Assembly (NCBI GenBank): GCA_023362775.1
Contig: JALMGJ010000008.1
Coordinates: 35,390,501-35,454,500, forward strand
Source: Charina bottae
Taxonomy: Eukaryota > Chordata > Lepidosauria > Squamata > Charinaidae
Length of the DNA: 64,000 bases
Reading direction: 5' to 3'
Shown: positions 44,425 through 56,129 of the stretch, in pieces
How positions within the stretch are numbered: position 1 is the stretch's first letter
Layout of the letters: each line of letters starts with the position of its first letter
Program-made: the position numbers and the translations under genes
The notes under the pieces: model-generated
What the model was told of the DNA's origin: nothing
The model's database searches: none
Seen by the model: the letters and a program-made list of their open reading frames with translations, nothing else

Positions 44425-47400
44425 GAATTGTTGCTGGATCACATTTACACCTATTTCCCATAATCTAAATCAAGCAATCCTCTTTTCCTTGTTAAAAAAA
44501 AAACAGCCATGCATAGTGAGGAGAAAAACTTTAACAAGGAAGGTGTGCTGTATAACCATTGCAAGAAAGGTATTTTTATGGTACTTCCCTCCCCCTTACT
44601 TCTAAGTGTGTATGCAACCTACTCTTCTCTCAGGACTATGATCCATCTCTATGACAAAGTGGGCTGTGATCCGCAACACATATGCAACAATATATTTGAG
44701 AGTTTTTAAGGGACCACAAATCTCTATATTATTTTTGCTATGGATATGACTATCCCTCTGGAAAACATAATTATTATTTGACATCTTGCTATCAATCTTC
44801 GCATCACTTTATTCAAAGCAAAGAAGATCTCAAGGAGGGAGAAAACGCAACAGTGTTTGTGCAACATAAGGAGCTGTGACTACAGGCAAAGCCCCATGAC
44901 AAAGTAAGAGTTAAATGAAAATGAAACTGCAAAGATAAGTGATAATAAGTAGGAAATAAATCTGGAGTAATGGAGATACTTATTCTCCTGTAACTTTTAA
45001 CACTTCAACTGAAATAACCTTGTTAATAACTATTACCTTGTTAATAACTATTACCTCATTGAAAATGAAGGATGATAGGTAATGATGTAACTAGGATCAA
45101 GGACTTACAATCTACTATTTGTTCTTTAAAAATGTAGTTTGACAGTTCTTGGATCCTTTCCCTATATCCTTATACAAACAAGCTGTGCTGTGATGCAATA
45201 ATTATTTTGGAAAAAAGTTTACATTAGCTTCTAAGAAATCAATGAAAAGCCATTCCCTATCAACTGACTGCCATTTAAAATTCAAACAGAAACATTAATG
45301 CAAAACTCTGTTCCAGAGTTCCTCCAATGAATCCTTCCAATAAATGAAACTTTCCTTTCCATTCCTTCCTAATTAGACATTTTAGATATTCAATATTTTA
45401 TTACATGACCTTCAAAGGTTCTGAACTATCCAAGATGAATCTACCAACACCCAGACCTTAAATGTTTCAGTCAACTTTGTAGCTTCAGAACACTGCCAGT
45501 CTGTTGAAAATATACTTTCCTTCAAGCTTAGACTTTGTATTGCAAAGCTAATAGTGAGGTTCCACATATTTCTTTTTGCTACAATCAACTTTAGCCTTTT
45601 ATGATTGTGATGATCATGTATTCTCTCTCAGCTATGAGAAAAAAGTGAAGAACCATAAAAAATGTTTCATTACAGTAACGCATTTATTTATTTATAAACT
45701 ATCTGATTACATATTAAATGCCACACATGTTCACATCACACATCTTGCACACACCATGGGTAAATTACTTGTGTAGTATTTCCTTTCCCAATGACCCAGC
45801 AAATGGAGGACAGTTTTAGATTTTTGGAGATCTGTCATTTGGGCAACAAAAGCTTTATTTTATCTTTTTAAAACCATTTTTTAAAGTCCACAATTTTACA
45901 ATCCAAACAGTATATAATCATTCATGGACAGGAAGTAAAAAGCTTTGCATTTTTCCACCTCCTTTGGATTTCCTCTTCACTCCTGGGTTTTAGGAAATCT
46001 GGTAAGACCGGTTTTATTCATATTTATCTCTAGTGAAGGAGAAAGGTATCCATCTTATTTTAACTGATGTTACAATTGTTATGGATCGTTATGTATTGTG
46101 GAAAATGGCTTTTATTTGATATAATAATATAATTCTTTTATACACCATCTAGAATGGGCCAGTATACAAATTTTATTAATCAATCAATAATAATTCTGTC
46201 CCTTCAAAGGCAACTGAAAACAGACATGAAGAGACTATGGCACTGGAAAGGCCCTCTTCTACCCTGCCCATCTATCACAGGGTTGCAAAGGATTGTTAAG
46301 GCAAGAAACTAGAGTTAACATGGGTAAACATACAACAAATTGTGTGTGTGTGTGTGTGCGCGCGCGCGATAGCTTAATGTCTTCTATGAGAATGGTTTTC
46401 TTTCATTCAATCATTTGTTTGTTTTCCTTTAATAATGGGTCAGTCTTCTCAAGAAGTAGTTTCTGTCCAAAACTGCAAGTGTAAAATTTCTGATTAGCTC
46501 TGAACAATTCATAAAACTCATTCACATGCAAAAACACTTTAAAAAATTAAAAGTGATTAGTGGAAGAGAGAAATGTGACCTATTTCTATGGAAACAATTA
46601 TTAGTGAAATCACAGCCAAAAGGAAGAAAGCCATTCTAGGAGTGTCTGGTGTTATTTCATAAATGTCACCTTCAGGTCCCACAAAATTTCCTCTTTTTTT
46701 TAAGAATGTAAAATTTCTACATAAACATAAGATGGGGTACTTGGCCACATAACTAATTTTTTAAATTTGTTCTAAGCCTGATGGAGTGGAAAATAAAAGG
46801 ATAAAGTGGATGGTAATTGTGGATAGCTTCTTCCAAGATACTTTCCTCCCTATCTCCATCCTTATTGGTTATCCAACTGGACAAAAGGATTTTACTGTAG
46901 TACTTTAAAGGTCATTGAGAGAAGTCAGGAAAGTGATTTTTTCCATATTTCCATTACTTAAGACCAAATATGTCACCTTGGTATTTGTTTCCTATGTTTT
47001 CTTACGTATCTCATATAGGATTGAAAGCCATTCTAGCACAGATAGCAAGTCTAGCAACCAGGCATAAAATAAGCAACAACTTTTTGTAAAATTTGCTTGT
47101 ACAATAAAATTTTACAACTATATGGAGCACCCTAAGTTTTTCTAAAAAAGAAGGACATCATTGAACCATACTGAAATAAGAGAGAAACAGAGCTACTACT
47201 TTCAGTCATCTTCCAATGCTTTTATGCAATCCCGTAACTCATAACACCATGACTCATACTGAAGTTTTTCCTACCATGTCCCAAATGTTGTTTTGCTTTT
47301 GTTGTTTATTATAGCATCAACCTGAAGATAAGTGATGCAAAGCTTGCAAATAACTTTTAGGTAGCTCCTAATGAAGCTAGTACCCCATCAATGTATCACT

Positions 47401-47960
47401 ATCGTCCCAAAAGAAAGATGAGTCTGCAAAGTTGTGATAAATTGGCCAAATTAATTCAGCTTGTATTGTTATGACCTTTTTCTCTATAAGGACTGAATTA
47501 TTCCCCCCTTTCCTCTTAAAAAAGACAATTTCTCTTGCAAATTCTCACTTGATAGACAAAACAATTGTGTAGCTTAATTGTTCTTGGCTAACAATGAAAC
47601 AGTTGTACTTTTACAGTAGCTGTACTGACGTTTCTACACATTCTGACATAGTGATGGCAGTGTACAAAAATATCTATAGGGCTACTTACACTAGAATGAA
47701 AAGTAGTTGAGGTTGTTTGGAGAAATTTCCATTATTAAAATAGAGATTGCTAGGTTTTGTTTTTTGTTTCTTGAATAGAGGGTTCAGAAAATAGAGGGCT
47801 CCCCCCCCCCAGATTTTACATGTCAAAAGGAAAAATAACCTCAAAAAGATCTCTACAGGGCTTATGACATAGGCATTTCCAGAAGATATAATGTGTTTAA
47901 TTAATCTTACAGGAACACTGGCTTTTGCCAACATGGGACTGATATTTATAATTAGACAGA
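44425..47960. other. no gene; small repeats only
   Basis: Includes a (TG)n(CG)n run at 46340-46369 and a possible LINE tail at 46130-46190 (TTTTATACACCATCTAGAAT...CAATCAATAATAA). No credible exon. Confidence 0.4.
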
Positions 47961-48253
47961 TACAGCAGAAGGGGCGTGGTGGCTCAGCGGGTAAGACGCC
48001 AGGCTTGTCGATCGCAAGTTCGGAGGTTCGAATCCCTAGTCCCATGTGACAGAGTGAGCTCCCGCACTTGCCCCAGCTCTTGCCAACCTAGCAATTTGAA
48101 AGCATGCAAATGCAAGTAGATTAATAGGTACCACTTTGGTGGGTAGGTAACAGCGTTCCGCGTTCATCATGCCAGCCACATGACCGCGGAAGCATCTTCG
48201 GACAATGCTGGCACTTCGGCTAACAAACGGAGATGAGCACCGGCCCCTAGACA

Positions 48254-48745
48254 AAAATTTGGGTATATTTCAAACCCACCAACACACTGAGACAGAGGCT
48301 TGTACACCCCAAAGATCAAACTCCAAAACACAAGAAAAGCAATGTAGTTTATGCAATCCAGTGCAGTGAGGAGTGCTCTGAACTCTACATTGGAGAAACC
48401 AAACAACTTTTGTACAGGAGGATGGCCCAACACAGGAGAAGTAACACCACAGGACCAGAGTCAGCAGTTTATCTTCATTTAAAGGAAAAAGGACACTCAT
48501 TTGAGGACATTAATGTTCACATTTTAGACAGAGAAGATAGGTGGTTTGAGAGAGGGGTCAAGGAATCCATTTATGCCAACTTGGAAAATCCTTCCTTGAA
48601 TAGAGGTGGGGGCCTCAGGCACAATCTTTCCCCTATTTTCCTTCCTGCTTTATCTTCTGTGCCTAGGAAGATTAAGACCATTTCGCAAGCTCAACAGCAG
48701 CATGGTAATCTTAACGATCCTCCTTTAGATGATAAAAGGACTTAA
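48254..48745 (+). CDS. PLE GIY-YIG endonuclease domain, open partial frame
   Basis: The frame is open from the truncation point to a stop at 48745 (about 163 codons). It begins at YFKPTNTLRQRLVHPKD, the linker typical of PLE proteins. It continues with VVYAIQCSEECSELYIGETK, carrying the GIY-like VVY and YIG motifs, then LLYRRMAQHRR with the conserved arginine, and KGHSFEDINVHILDRE. A C-terminal tail rich in P, L, K and Q follows. GIY-YIG enzymes nick DNA, and in PLEs this domain is thought to make the target cut for priming. The reverse transcriptase is absent, so this copy is dead as an element although the domain has no stop. Confidence 0.85.
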   Translation, partial: KIWVYFKPTNTLRQRLVHPKDQTPKHKKSNVVYAIQCSEECSELYIGETKQLLYRRMAQHRRSNTTGPESAVYLHLKEKGHSFEDINVHILDREDRWFERGVKESIYANLENPSLNRGGGLRHNLSPIFLPALSSVPRKIKTISQAQQQHGNLNDPPLDDKRT

Positions 48746-48826
48746 AATAACATCTCAATATAACCATGACCCCAGGTGTAAGGTCACACAGCTACCTAGA
48801 AACATATTTAGGATTCCCTTACCAAC

Positions 48827-48884
48827 TTTGCTCAGACTGAAGAAGCTCCTTGGATAAGGAGCGAAACGTTTCCACTGAGAAAAT
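48827..48884 (+). ncRNA. hammerhead-like motif of PLE (48-kb copy)
   Basis: Identical core to the 19-kb copy: CTGAAGA, stem GCTCCTT/AAGGAGC with loop GGAT, GAAACGTTT, and pairing flanks TTTGCTCAG/CTGAGAAAA with one mismatch. Confidence 0.55.
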
Positions 48885-49024
48885 AGAAATCCAGTTGACA
48901 TGATTCAAGCTACAGACAATTCCACCTGGATGACTGAGAACCTTCATAGACACCGGCCCCTAGAGTTGAACACAACTGCACAAATGTGCGGGGGGAACCT
49001 TTACCTTTACTTTTACAGCAGATA

Positions 49025-51499
49025 TTATGGGGCACTGAGATACTGGAGGGTAGAGCTCTGTGTGTGCTTGATTATCTACTCTGCACCTCATATGGTGGGC
49101 TGCTGTCCTCAGTTGCAGTAGAAGAGTTTACCCCACCATTGCTATTGCAGAAAGATTCAGTGACTAATCTAGCAGCTTTACATGAGTAGAACATGAGGGC
49201 ACCGTATTGTCCTTCACCTCAAGAAGTAACATTATTTGGGTTGTCCTTGGCTCTGTGCTGCTGTGGAGTTGAAGAAAAAAAAAGCCACACCTGCTTTAAC
49301 TTGTTACAAATGCATGCTATGTTTCTGCTACCATGCACTCCAAATCACATTTTGGAGATTGGAAAGTGCTGTACAACTCTATTGTATACTCCCCAACAGG
49401 TATCTGTTGCTCTTTCACCCACAACCCACAGCTACTCCTTATTTTTAGCTGGCCAGGTTCAGTATGGGAGCTTTCAAAATCCCAGATATTTTTCCACTCA
49501 AAAGAAAGCTGTAGAGGTCTCCACATATTTCCTAACCCATGAGGGTCCCCCCCACACACCATGATGTTGGAGTGGCTGATGTTTTGCCGAGTTCTGCTCT
49601 GGGAATTAAGATAGGAAATGCAATAAGTAATGTGACAAGTGACTGAGTAGCAGGAAAGGAGGAACTGTATGTGAGTGGAAAAAGACAAAAAGAATAGCGA
49701 TACATACATCCGGGCTGAATCGTAAGGAGAGCTGGATACAGGACAGGGTCTGGCCAATTATGGCTAGTTATAGACTGCCAGGACTCTCTACAAAGTCAGA
49801 AATATAGAAATATCATAAACAAATGAGTTCCCACTAAGTAACAAACACACAGCCTGGACTATTAACAAGCAATTAATAAAGTTCCTAACAAATCCAGCAT
49901 GTGTTAACAATAGAAAAGTGCCACAAACAACCTATTCCTAGCTATAATTGACAGAGTCAGGCAGTTGGTTCCCCTTCCTCAGGATCTACAGAGCTTGTCA
50001 TTTACAAGTTACTCTGGTGGCCAACAGAAAATAGGAAACCGTAAAAGTGATGTAGCCTTGAATAAAATATAGAGATGTTTATTACACTTAAAGCTATTTC
50101 ACAAGGTGTTTCAAAATGTACTTATTCTTTTAAATGCAAATGCCATTCTCTGCAGTCATCCAGCATGCAGTGAAATGGAACTGAGTCTGCCTGGTGGCTA
50201 CAAACCAAGGTTTTGCAAAATATGACCAATATTTCATTTCTTTCATTCTTGAAACCCCCTCCCACAACAAAGGGATCCAATTCTGTTTCCTCATTTGCAA
50301 GAATTTCATTGCTACAATTTTAGAGTAAATTTCTTCCACATTAAATATTTACACACTGTACTCTTAAAATGAAGTAATTTAGCAATCAAAAAAGATTTCC
50401 TAGCAGACTGGCAGTAAAAAGCAACAGCTCTCTAGCTAGCAATGATGGAGGAAGCAAGTGAGCAAATATCAAATCATAAAACCCTATGATGGGAGCAAAT
50501 AATTAAGAATAGTTTTGCACAAGGCACATTTGGCATACTTTTGTGAAACATGTAAATATACTAAATATCTGTTTACAATAAAATGGTCTACAAACCATGG
50601 CATCAGAAGGAATTACAGACAGGATGTATTTGTTCTGATTTCAAGGTCGCATGCTTTGGACTTGCTGGCTCTTAAGTCTTTACTAGGTATAGCACCAAAG
50701 GCCAGAGATGGAAAAAACGAGGCCTAAATTTCAGAGAATTATCAGTGGCTTCAAAGTAACAGAGACAAAGTGCAATAAAAGTATTTTGGAATAGGAATCA
50801 GGGATCAAGAAAATATAGGTATAGAAGTAGGAGACATAATGGTGAAATTTCATCAACCTTGTAACAACTCACCAAATACCTATTTGTTAAACAAAAGACA
50901 TGATATTCATGGCCACTAGTGGATGATAATTTTCACCAGAAGTGTTTACACTTTTCAAAGGAAGGCTATTATGAAATGAATATTTATTTCGATTTATTCT
51001 AAGTCTTTTTATTCAATGGGCATGTAGGTGCTAACAGGAAAAAATGTTAGAATGCAGTAAAATTATTATTCATTCAGCTTAAAAAGCCTGAAGGTGGACA
51101 GAATGGGGCATATTAGTAACTGTCAAGGGAGCACATTCCTTAGCTTGAGAGTGTAGCAAGCAACTTGAAAAGATACTGTACTACAGGAAAACAAGTAGAA
51201 AGATAATAATAATTTCAAAAAGTTACTTGTTACATGGCCCAAGAAACCTTTTTCTCTGTAACATAATACCAACTGAACAAGGACAGCATGGCAAACTATA
51301 GTGAACTGTATGGAAAAATGTGAATTTTGGGGGAATGCAAACATGCTTGGTGTAGGTCCAAGGTCTCCATCTATAAGCCCACACAAAGAAGCCAAAAAAA
51401 AAAAAATCCTCATTGTACTGAGCACAGGTTTCCTTTATATTTCAGGAGCTGAGCTAAAACTGGGGTGGAACTTTTTATGTCAAAGTTGCATTTCCTGAT
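49025..51499. other. no gene recognised
   Basis: Frames on both strands at 49.2-49.8 kb overlap and lack motifs. No splice-bounded exon seen. Confidence 0.4.
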
Positions 51500-52235
51500 G
51501 GTCAATTGACAAAGAGGGATGCACACTAGCAGAGGGTACGGCCAGAGCCATGTGGTGGTCAGCTCTGATTCAGAGGATTCTGACACTGAGGAGCCTGTTC
51601 TGGGAATCCCAGGTGGACTTCAGCCAGAGGAAGCTGTAGGCCCTCAAGCAGCTGAGGCTGATCAACAAGAAATCATCAGGAGTAGCTGTGCTGGCAGTTA
51701 GAGGATGAGGAACTAGAGCCAGTGCATCCACCCAATCCCCCAGCATGCTGCACGCAAAAGTGAGCAGAGCAGTGCTCAGTGCATCTCATTGTCTGACAAG
51801 GGTGTTCCCAGTCTTAATTGGCTTCATCTTAAGAGCTGCCACTAGCCTAGTTTCTCATATTGGAAACAAACCTCAATTCCACCTGAACTCTGTGAACCCA
51901 AAGCCTTGAACCTCTTGCATCCTGAAACTCTGTCCCTCAGAATCCAGATCAGCTGATGACCTACTCATGGTGTTTAGACCTCTGGATTGTGACCTGACTA
52001 TCCTTCTTCCTGATGCTTTGGACTCTGGATGCTTGAACCCTACTGTAGGCAAACTCTTAAGGGTCTTGGAACTACTCCAAACAGTGTATGTGATTATGCA
52101 CATACCCTGCCTGCTGCTGCTTGTAATTGCCCAATTCCAAGTGAAGTCTCTTGCAACATCCCTGTGTGTCTGGGCTCGGACAGGACAGCCAGCAGCAGCC
52201 TTGGCCATAGTCATGAATGGGTAGAGATGCTCTTT
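51500..52235 (+). mobile_element. possible LTR or unclassified retroelement piece
   Basis: A short acidic frame, VVVSSDSEDSDTEEPVLG, is followed by broken P/E-rich text. Further on come repeated CTTGGACTCTGGATGCTTG-like phrases and TGATTATGCACATACCCTGC. The texture resembles LTR-type repeats I have seen in squamates, but I found no paired ends or TSD. It could also be unique sequence. Confidence 0.3.
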
Positions 52236-52520
52236 CTTATCACCTCTTTGAGCCACAAAAATCTGTTATTTATGTCGTCCCACTTTCTCTCTTCCCTTTT
52301 GCTTTCTCTACCATTCCCACCTCTCTGAGTTTCCCTGCCCCAGTGTAAGAGCCTGAAGTATATATATAACACTTAAATGCTGCATGCCATACTATGACTG
52401 ATTATTGTCTTCTCCAATGCTGTTATGACCCACTGATGTTCTGTAAGAGCATTACATAATATCTGGGGCCCAATCACAAAATAGAATGGCTAGAACATTT
52501 TTCTGAAGAATGCTATTATA
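52236..52520. other. no feature recognised
   Basis: Short stretch before a hAT MITE. Confidence 0.35.
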
Positions 52521-52528
52521 CTCTAGCT

Positions 52529-52759
52529 CATAGCTTTCCAAACTGTGTGTCGCAACACTTTAGAAGCAGTGGCGCGGGGGTGCGTGCAGGGGCGCCACGG
52601 TGGTGTGCGCAGTGGCAGTGTGCACGGCGACGGCGGCGCATCATCAGCGCTTCCACGTTTTAGAGAGACCGCTGCGCCGCCGCTGTGCACGCGCGTGCCG
52701 TCGCAACCGCCGCCGCTGCCGTTGGTGTGTCGCCAACGGCGGCAGTTTGGAAAGCACTG
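52529..52759 (+). mobile_element. hAT-type GC-rich MITE, copy 6
   Basis: Ends CATAGCTTTCCAAACTGTG and CAGTTTGGAAAGCACTG; perfect 8-bp TSD CTCTAGCT at 52521-52528 and 52760-52767. Interior rich in GGCGGCG and GCGCGTGCCG, with CATCAGCGCTTCCACG as in copy 5. Orientation is reversed relative to copy 3 if the long GTGTGTCG end is taken as the right end. Confidence 0.9.
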
Positions 52760-52785
52760 CTCTAGCTGATTCATTCTGTGATTGA

Positions 52786-53000
52786 GCCTCCCACTTTGGT
52801 GTAGTGGTTAAGGCACCAGAATAGAAACCGAGAGACCATGAGTTCTATTAGGCATGAACCAAACTGGGTGACCTTAGACCAGTCTGCCCTCTCAGCCCTA
52901 GAAAGGAGTAAATGGAAAACCACTTCTGAAATCTTGCCAAGAAAACCACAGAGACTTGTCCAGGCAGTTGCTGAGAGTCAACACTGACTCAAAGGAACAT
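52786..53000 (+). mobile_element. Sauria-type tRNA-derived SINE
   Basis: CACTTTGGTGTAGTGGTTAA, GAGTTCTATT (B box shortened), AACTGGGTGACCTTAGACCA, CTTGCCAAGAAAACCACAGA and GTCAACACTGACTCAAAGGA occur in the same order as at 22.6 kb. Confidence 0.8.
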
Positions 53001-54327
53001 GCACAGAGATACATATATCAGCCTTTCAGCCTCTCTATCTCCCACATACACACATACAAACATATTTCTTCATGGCAAAGAACAGAAAGAGAGAAAGAGA
53101 GAGCTGCATGAGCAACGTTTCATGCCTTATAATGGAATCTGCTTCCCCCGAGAAGATGGAATGCTGGAGAGGGAAGAGGTCTAAGAGAAGAGGTTACAGG
53201 TCTGATGGAAGATTCTAGCTTAAACACTGACATATCCTATATCTGGGCTACACTGATCCTAAATGCTGAATTTGTCGTCTTTTCCTGCGTTTTCAGCACG
53301 GTTAAATAGTGAACTTGTGGCTACCACAGGGGATGTGGCATTCATCATTAATTTTGCCATCAGTTTCAGTAGGGCAGAGTGGCTAAGATGTTTATCCTAT
53401 TGTTTTTCACCTTACAATGGAAATTATTCTGTCACTTTTCTAGATGGAAGAAGAATCAAATTTTCTCATCAACAATGCATTTTCCTTTAGTTTGCAAAAT
53501 TGTGAAATCCAAACAGGACCACTGCTGAGATGCTGTCCAACATATACACAACAGTAATACAAACACACAATGAAGTAAATAATCATTAAGTTATTTGGTC
53601 TAATCACAATATTATACCTGATTATATTCAGAAAAACTTTCTGAAGCTTCCTTAGATATGAACTCTGATCCAGTAAAAAGTTAATCAAACCACAAAAACC
53701 TATATATTTTTTTATATTGGGCTAAAATGTCAAGAGTGGGGAAAATCAATAACAAATAACTCAATATAACTTTTCTTTTTTTTCTTTTCATTTTCATCAA
53801 GGCAAGTTATATCCTACATTTCCGAAGGTAACACTTTCTAAAAGAAATCCATTATTATGTATGCTTCCCAAACATGTTATATTCATATGCAAACAGTGGT
53901 ATTTCAAAAGAGTAAAAAATTATATTTTCTCCTGGCGGGGAGACCACTAGCTTTTGGAGCTGAAAACAGTGAATTCTGCATTGAGAATAAAGGATAACAA
54001 CAAGTATTTATGAAGTAGTGTTCACATTCTGGGAGCAAAATGTCTTCACATAAAAAATAGCAGCATCATTTTTTCAGAAATATCTGAAAAAAGAGAGTTG
54101 AAGTTGTCTTGCCCTTGCATTTGACCATTAAAGAGCAATCCCTTTCCTATGCCTACCTGGGAGAACCCCTACTTCAATTTACTGAGTAAACTGGCAATGA
54201 AATGTATCATGAATCATAATTCTATTTATTTTTACATAAATAAAATCTTGTCTTAATATATACAGTATGCATCATTCAAGACAGCTTTTAGGGCATGTAA
54301 AGGGGAAATTCCTTTCATTTCTTTATT
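53001..54327. other. no gene recognised
   Basis: AT-rich; short frames at 53.0-53.7 kb without motifs. Confidence 0.4.
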
Positions 54328-54371
<44 letters not shown>

Positions 54372-54730
54372 ATAGACAACAATATGAAATAACAGCTGCC
54401 AGTTCTTTAGCTGGTGTTGGCCTTCATTCTCATCGAGTTCTTCCCAAGAACTTAGGATGTTGTAATGTATCGGCATAGTATATGTATGGATCCAAGCAGT
54501 GTGGCCTTTTGTAATTGACAGATGGAAATTTTGTGAATGCGCAGATTTTCTAAGTGCCATCCAAGCTTTTCTAATATGGCCGATAACCACTGGGACCACA
54601 TATGCCATAATCTTCGGTTTTCAAATCTTGATACTTTATGATCTTCTCCAATTATTTGTCTTCTATTCTACTATTCCCTGGTATTGCCACATCAATTATC
54701 CACACTTTCTTCTTTTCAACCAGTTAAATA
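54328..54730 (-). mobile_element. R4-type LINE 3' end with endonuclease remnant
   Basis: On the minus strand the copy reads KKVWIIDVAIPGNSRIEDK, then LEKIIKYQDLK, then (another frame) VPVVIGHIRKAWMALRK. This matches the I-D-(I/V)-A-(I/C)-P...K..KY..L...W...VPVVIG pattern at the C-terminus of R4/Dong-type proteins with a restriction-like endonuclease. It ends in (ATG)n, seen as (TCA)n at 54328-54371. One frame break and several stops. Confidence 0.7.
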
Positions 54731-54784
54731 TGCACCAAAACTTTATCAGTTTCTATTGGGAAATCCCACAGTATTTTAACCTGT

Positions 54785-55005
54785 TCATTTATTACTATTA
54801 CTATTACTATTTATTAAACTTGTATGCTACCCAACTCTCAACAACTCTGGGCAGCTCACAACAATCAAATAAAAAAAATTCAATAAAAACAATAGAACAA
54901 TAAAAGAGAAAGAGAAAAGATGGCAAGCACAATGAAGCAAGGGGTCTCACTCTCACTCTCCAAAGGCATGGATGAAGAGCCAGGTCTTCACAGCATAAAT
55001 ATGAA
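54785..55005 (-). mobile_element. L2-type LINE 3' end
   Basis: Minus strand reads GAAGACCTGGCTCTTCATCC, GTGAGCTGCCCAGAGTTGTT and GAGAGTTGGGTAGCATACAA, then (AATAGT)n. Confidence 0.65.
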
Positions 55006-55009
55006 ATTG

Positions 55010-55485
55010 GGTTTACAATAAGGTCATAGCTGGTTATATGTTCACATTTAAAAAAAAATATTATTAAAAAACTTGCAAAAATAAAATTGAAAGTCCACAG
55101 AAAGTTTAGAGACATTGGTTTTGAAAGTATAGGACAAGGATGTAAAAATGGAACAGCACCTCCAAATGCTCTTAGTATACTGTACTTTTCTGGAAAAAGT
55201 TTGTAAAAAAGAATGTTTATTTAGAAAAGCAATGTATAGAACTTTATTTCTGTGAAACTGCATGCATGCATGTTGGGGTAAACTGTATTTAACTAACTGT
55301 TAAATTAGGGAACATGCATTTTAAGGGCTATGTTAAGGAGTGTTATGTGCAAACATCTGCATAACTATGGACAGACAAACCAATTCAATCGAAAATGTAT
55401 ACAAAACTGGGTGTCTTGAGGAATTTAAAGACTGTATTTTAAGTCCAAAAACGGTCAGCATGGAATAAATATTTTTGGTAAAACA
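55010..55485. other. no feature recognised
   Basis: AT-rich, no motif. Confidence 0.4.
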
Positions 55486-55487
55486 GA

Positions 55488-55690
55488 GGAGAGCCAGTGT
55501 GGTATTATTGGAAAGGCGCTGGATTAGGAGTGTAGAGATCCAAGTTCTAGTTTTCCCTTAGCATGGAAGCCAGCTAGGTGAACTTGGGCCAATCACTTCC
55601 TCTTAGCTTCAAACTCTGCGACACGCCAGTTCATAAACAAAATCCCTCCTGGCATCAGGCATAGATACTGTAAGTCTCGCTGTAAAAACG
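55488..55690 (+). mobile_element. diverged tRNA-derived SINE
   Basis: GAGCCAGTGTGGTATTATTG (altered A box), AGAGATCCAAGTTCTAGTTT (B box), AGCCAGCTAGGTGAACTTGG and CCAATCACTTCCTCTTAGC follow the SINE order; the tail differs from the Sauria type. Confidence 0.65.
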
Positions 55691-55699
55691 TAGTGAGTG

Positions 55700-56125
55700 C
55701 AGTCTTGCAACTAAGCAGGACAAATGCTAAAAAACCCCAAGTCTATAAACCAGAACTGTGTAAAGTATTTCAAAAAGGTGCTTGTCAATGCAAATTAGCA
55801 CCAGTGAAGCAGGACCTCTGAAAGGCTTCTGTGGCTGCTTCGAAGGTTCATTCTGTACATGTTTGTGCAAGCAGAACTGCTTCATTTTGCTAGCAATTCC
55901 AGTTAAAGTGTTGTCTGGATGTGCACACATCATTTTAAGTTCAGATCTGTTAAATTGGATCAAGTTCAGATATGAAGCTTACATTCACTACTGAAAACGT
56001 GCTATGCTTCTGTGATTTTACTAGTAAAAAAAATATGGATGCAACATTACGTAGTGTAAAAAATAGATGATACCCCAATAATATAGGCAAGTAACAGAAT
56101 GATTTTATTTACCTGAATATTTCTC
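55700..56125. other. no feature recognised
   Basis: Short frames on both strands at 55.73-55.99 kb overlap each other and have no motif. Confidence 0.4.
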
Positions 56126-56129
56126 TGCT

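Larger units (their letters stand above)
48251..48950 (+). mobile_element. 5'-truncated Penelope-like element, nested in a SINE
   Basis: Flanked by CACCGGCCCCTAG at 48238-48250 and 48951-48963 (13 bp). It holds the PLE C-terminal endonuclease frame, a short 3' UTR and a hammerhead-like end. Near-identical to the 18.8-kb copy over their overlap, indicating recent activity. Confidence 0.92.
47970..49013 (+). mobile_element. tRNA-derived SINE split by a PLE
   Basis: A head GGGGCGTGGTGGCTCAGCGG with B box GGTTCGAATCCC resembles a tRNA gene. The body contains GCCAGCCACATGACCGCGGA, and the tail GGGGGAACCTTTACCTTTAC. A 9-bp TSD, TACAGCAGA, lies at 47961-47969 and 49014-49022. A 700-bp PLE (48251-48950) with its own 13-bp TSD interrupts it. 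Without that, about 330 bp. Confidence 0.88.

Noticed and set aside
47970..48045. Possible functional tRNA gene (GGTGGCTCAGCGGG ... GGTTCGAATCC)
   Set aside because: The arms do not close into a full cloverleaf, and the sequence continues into a SINE body with tail and TSD.
49193..49757. Frames of 123 and 146 codons on opposite strands
   Set aside because: No motif, no splice sites and mutual overlap; likely chance.
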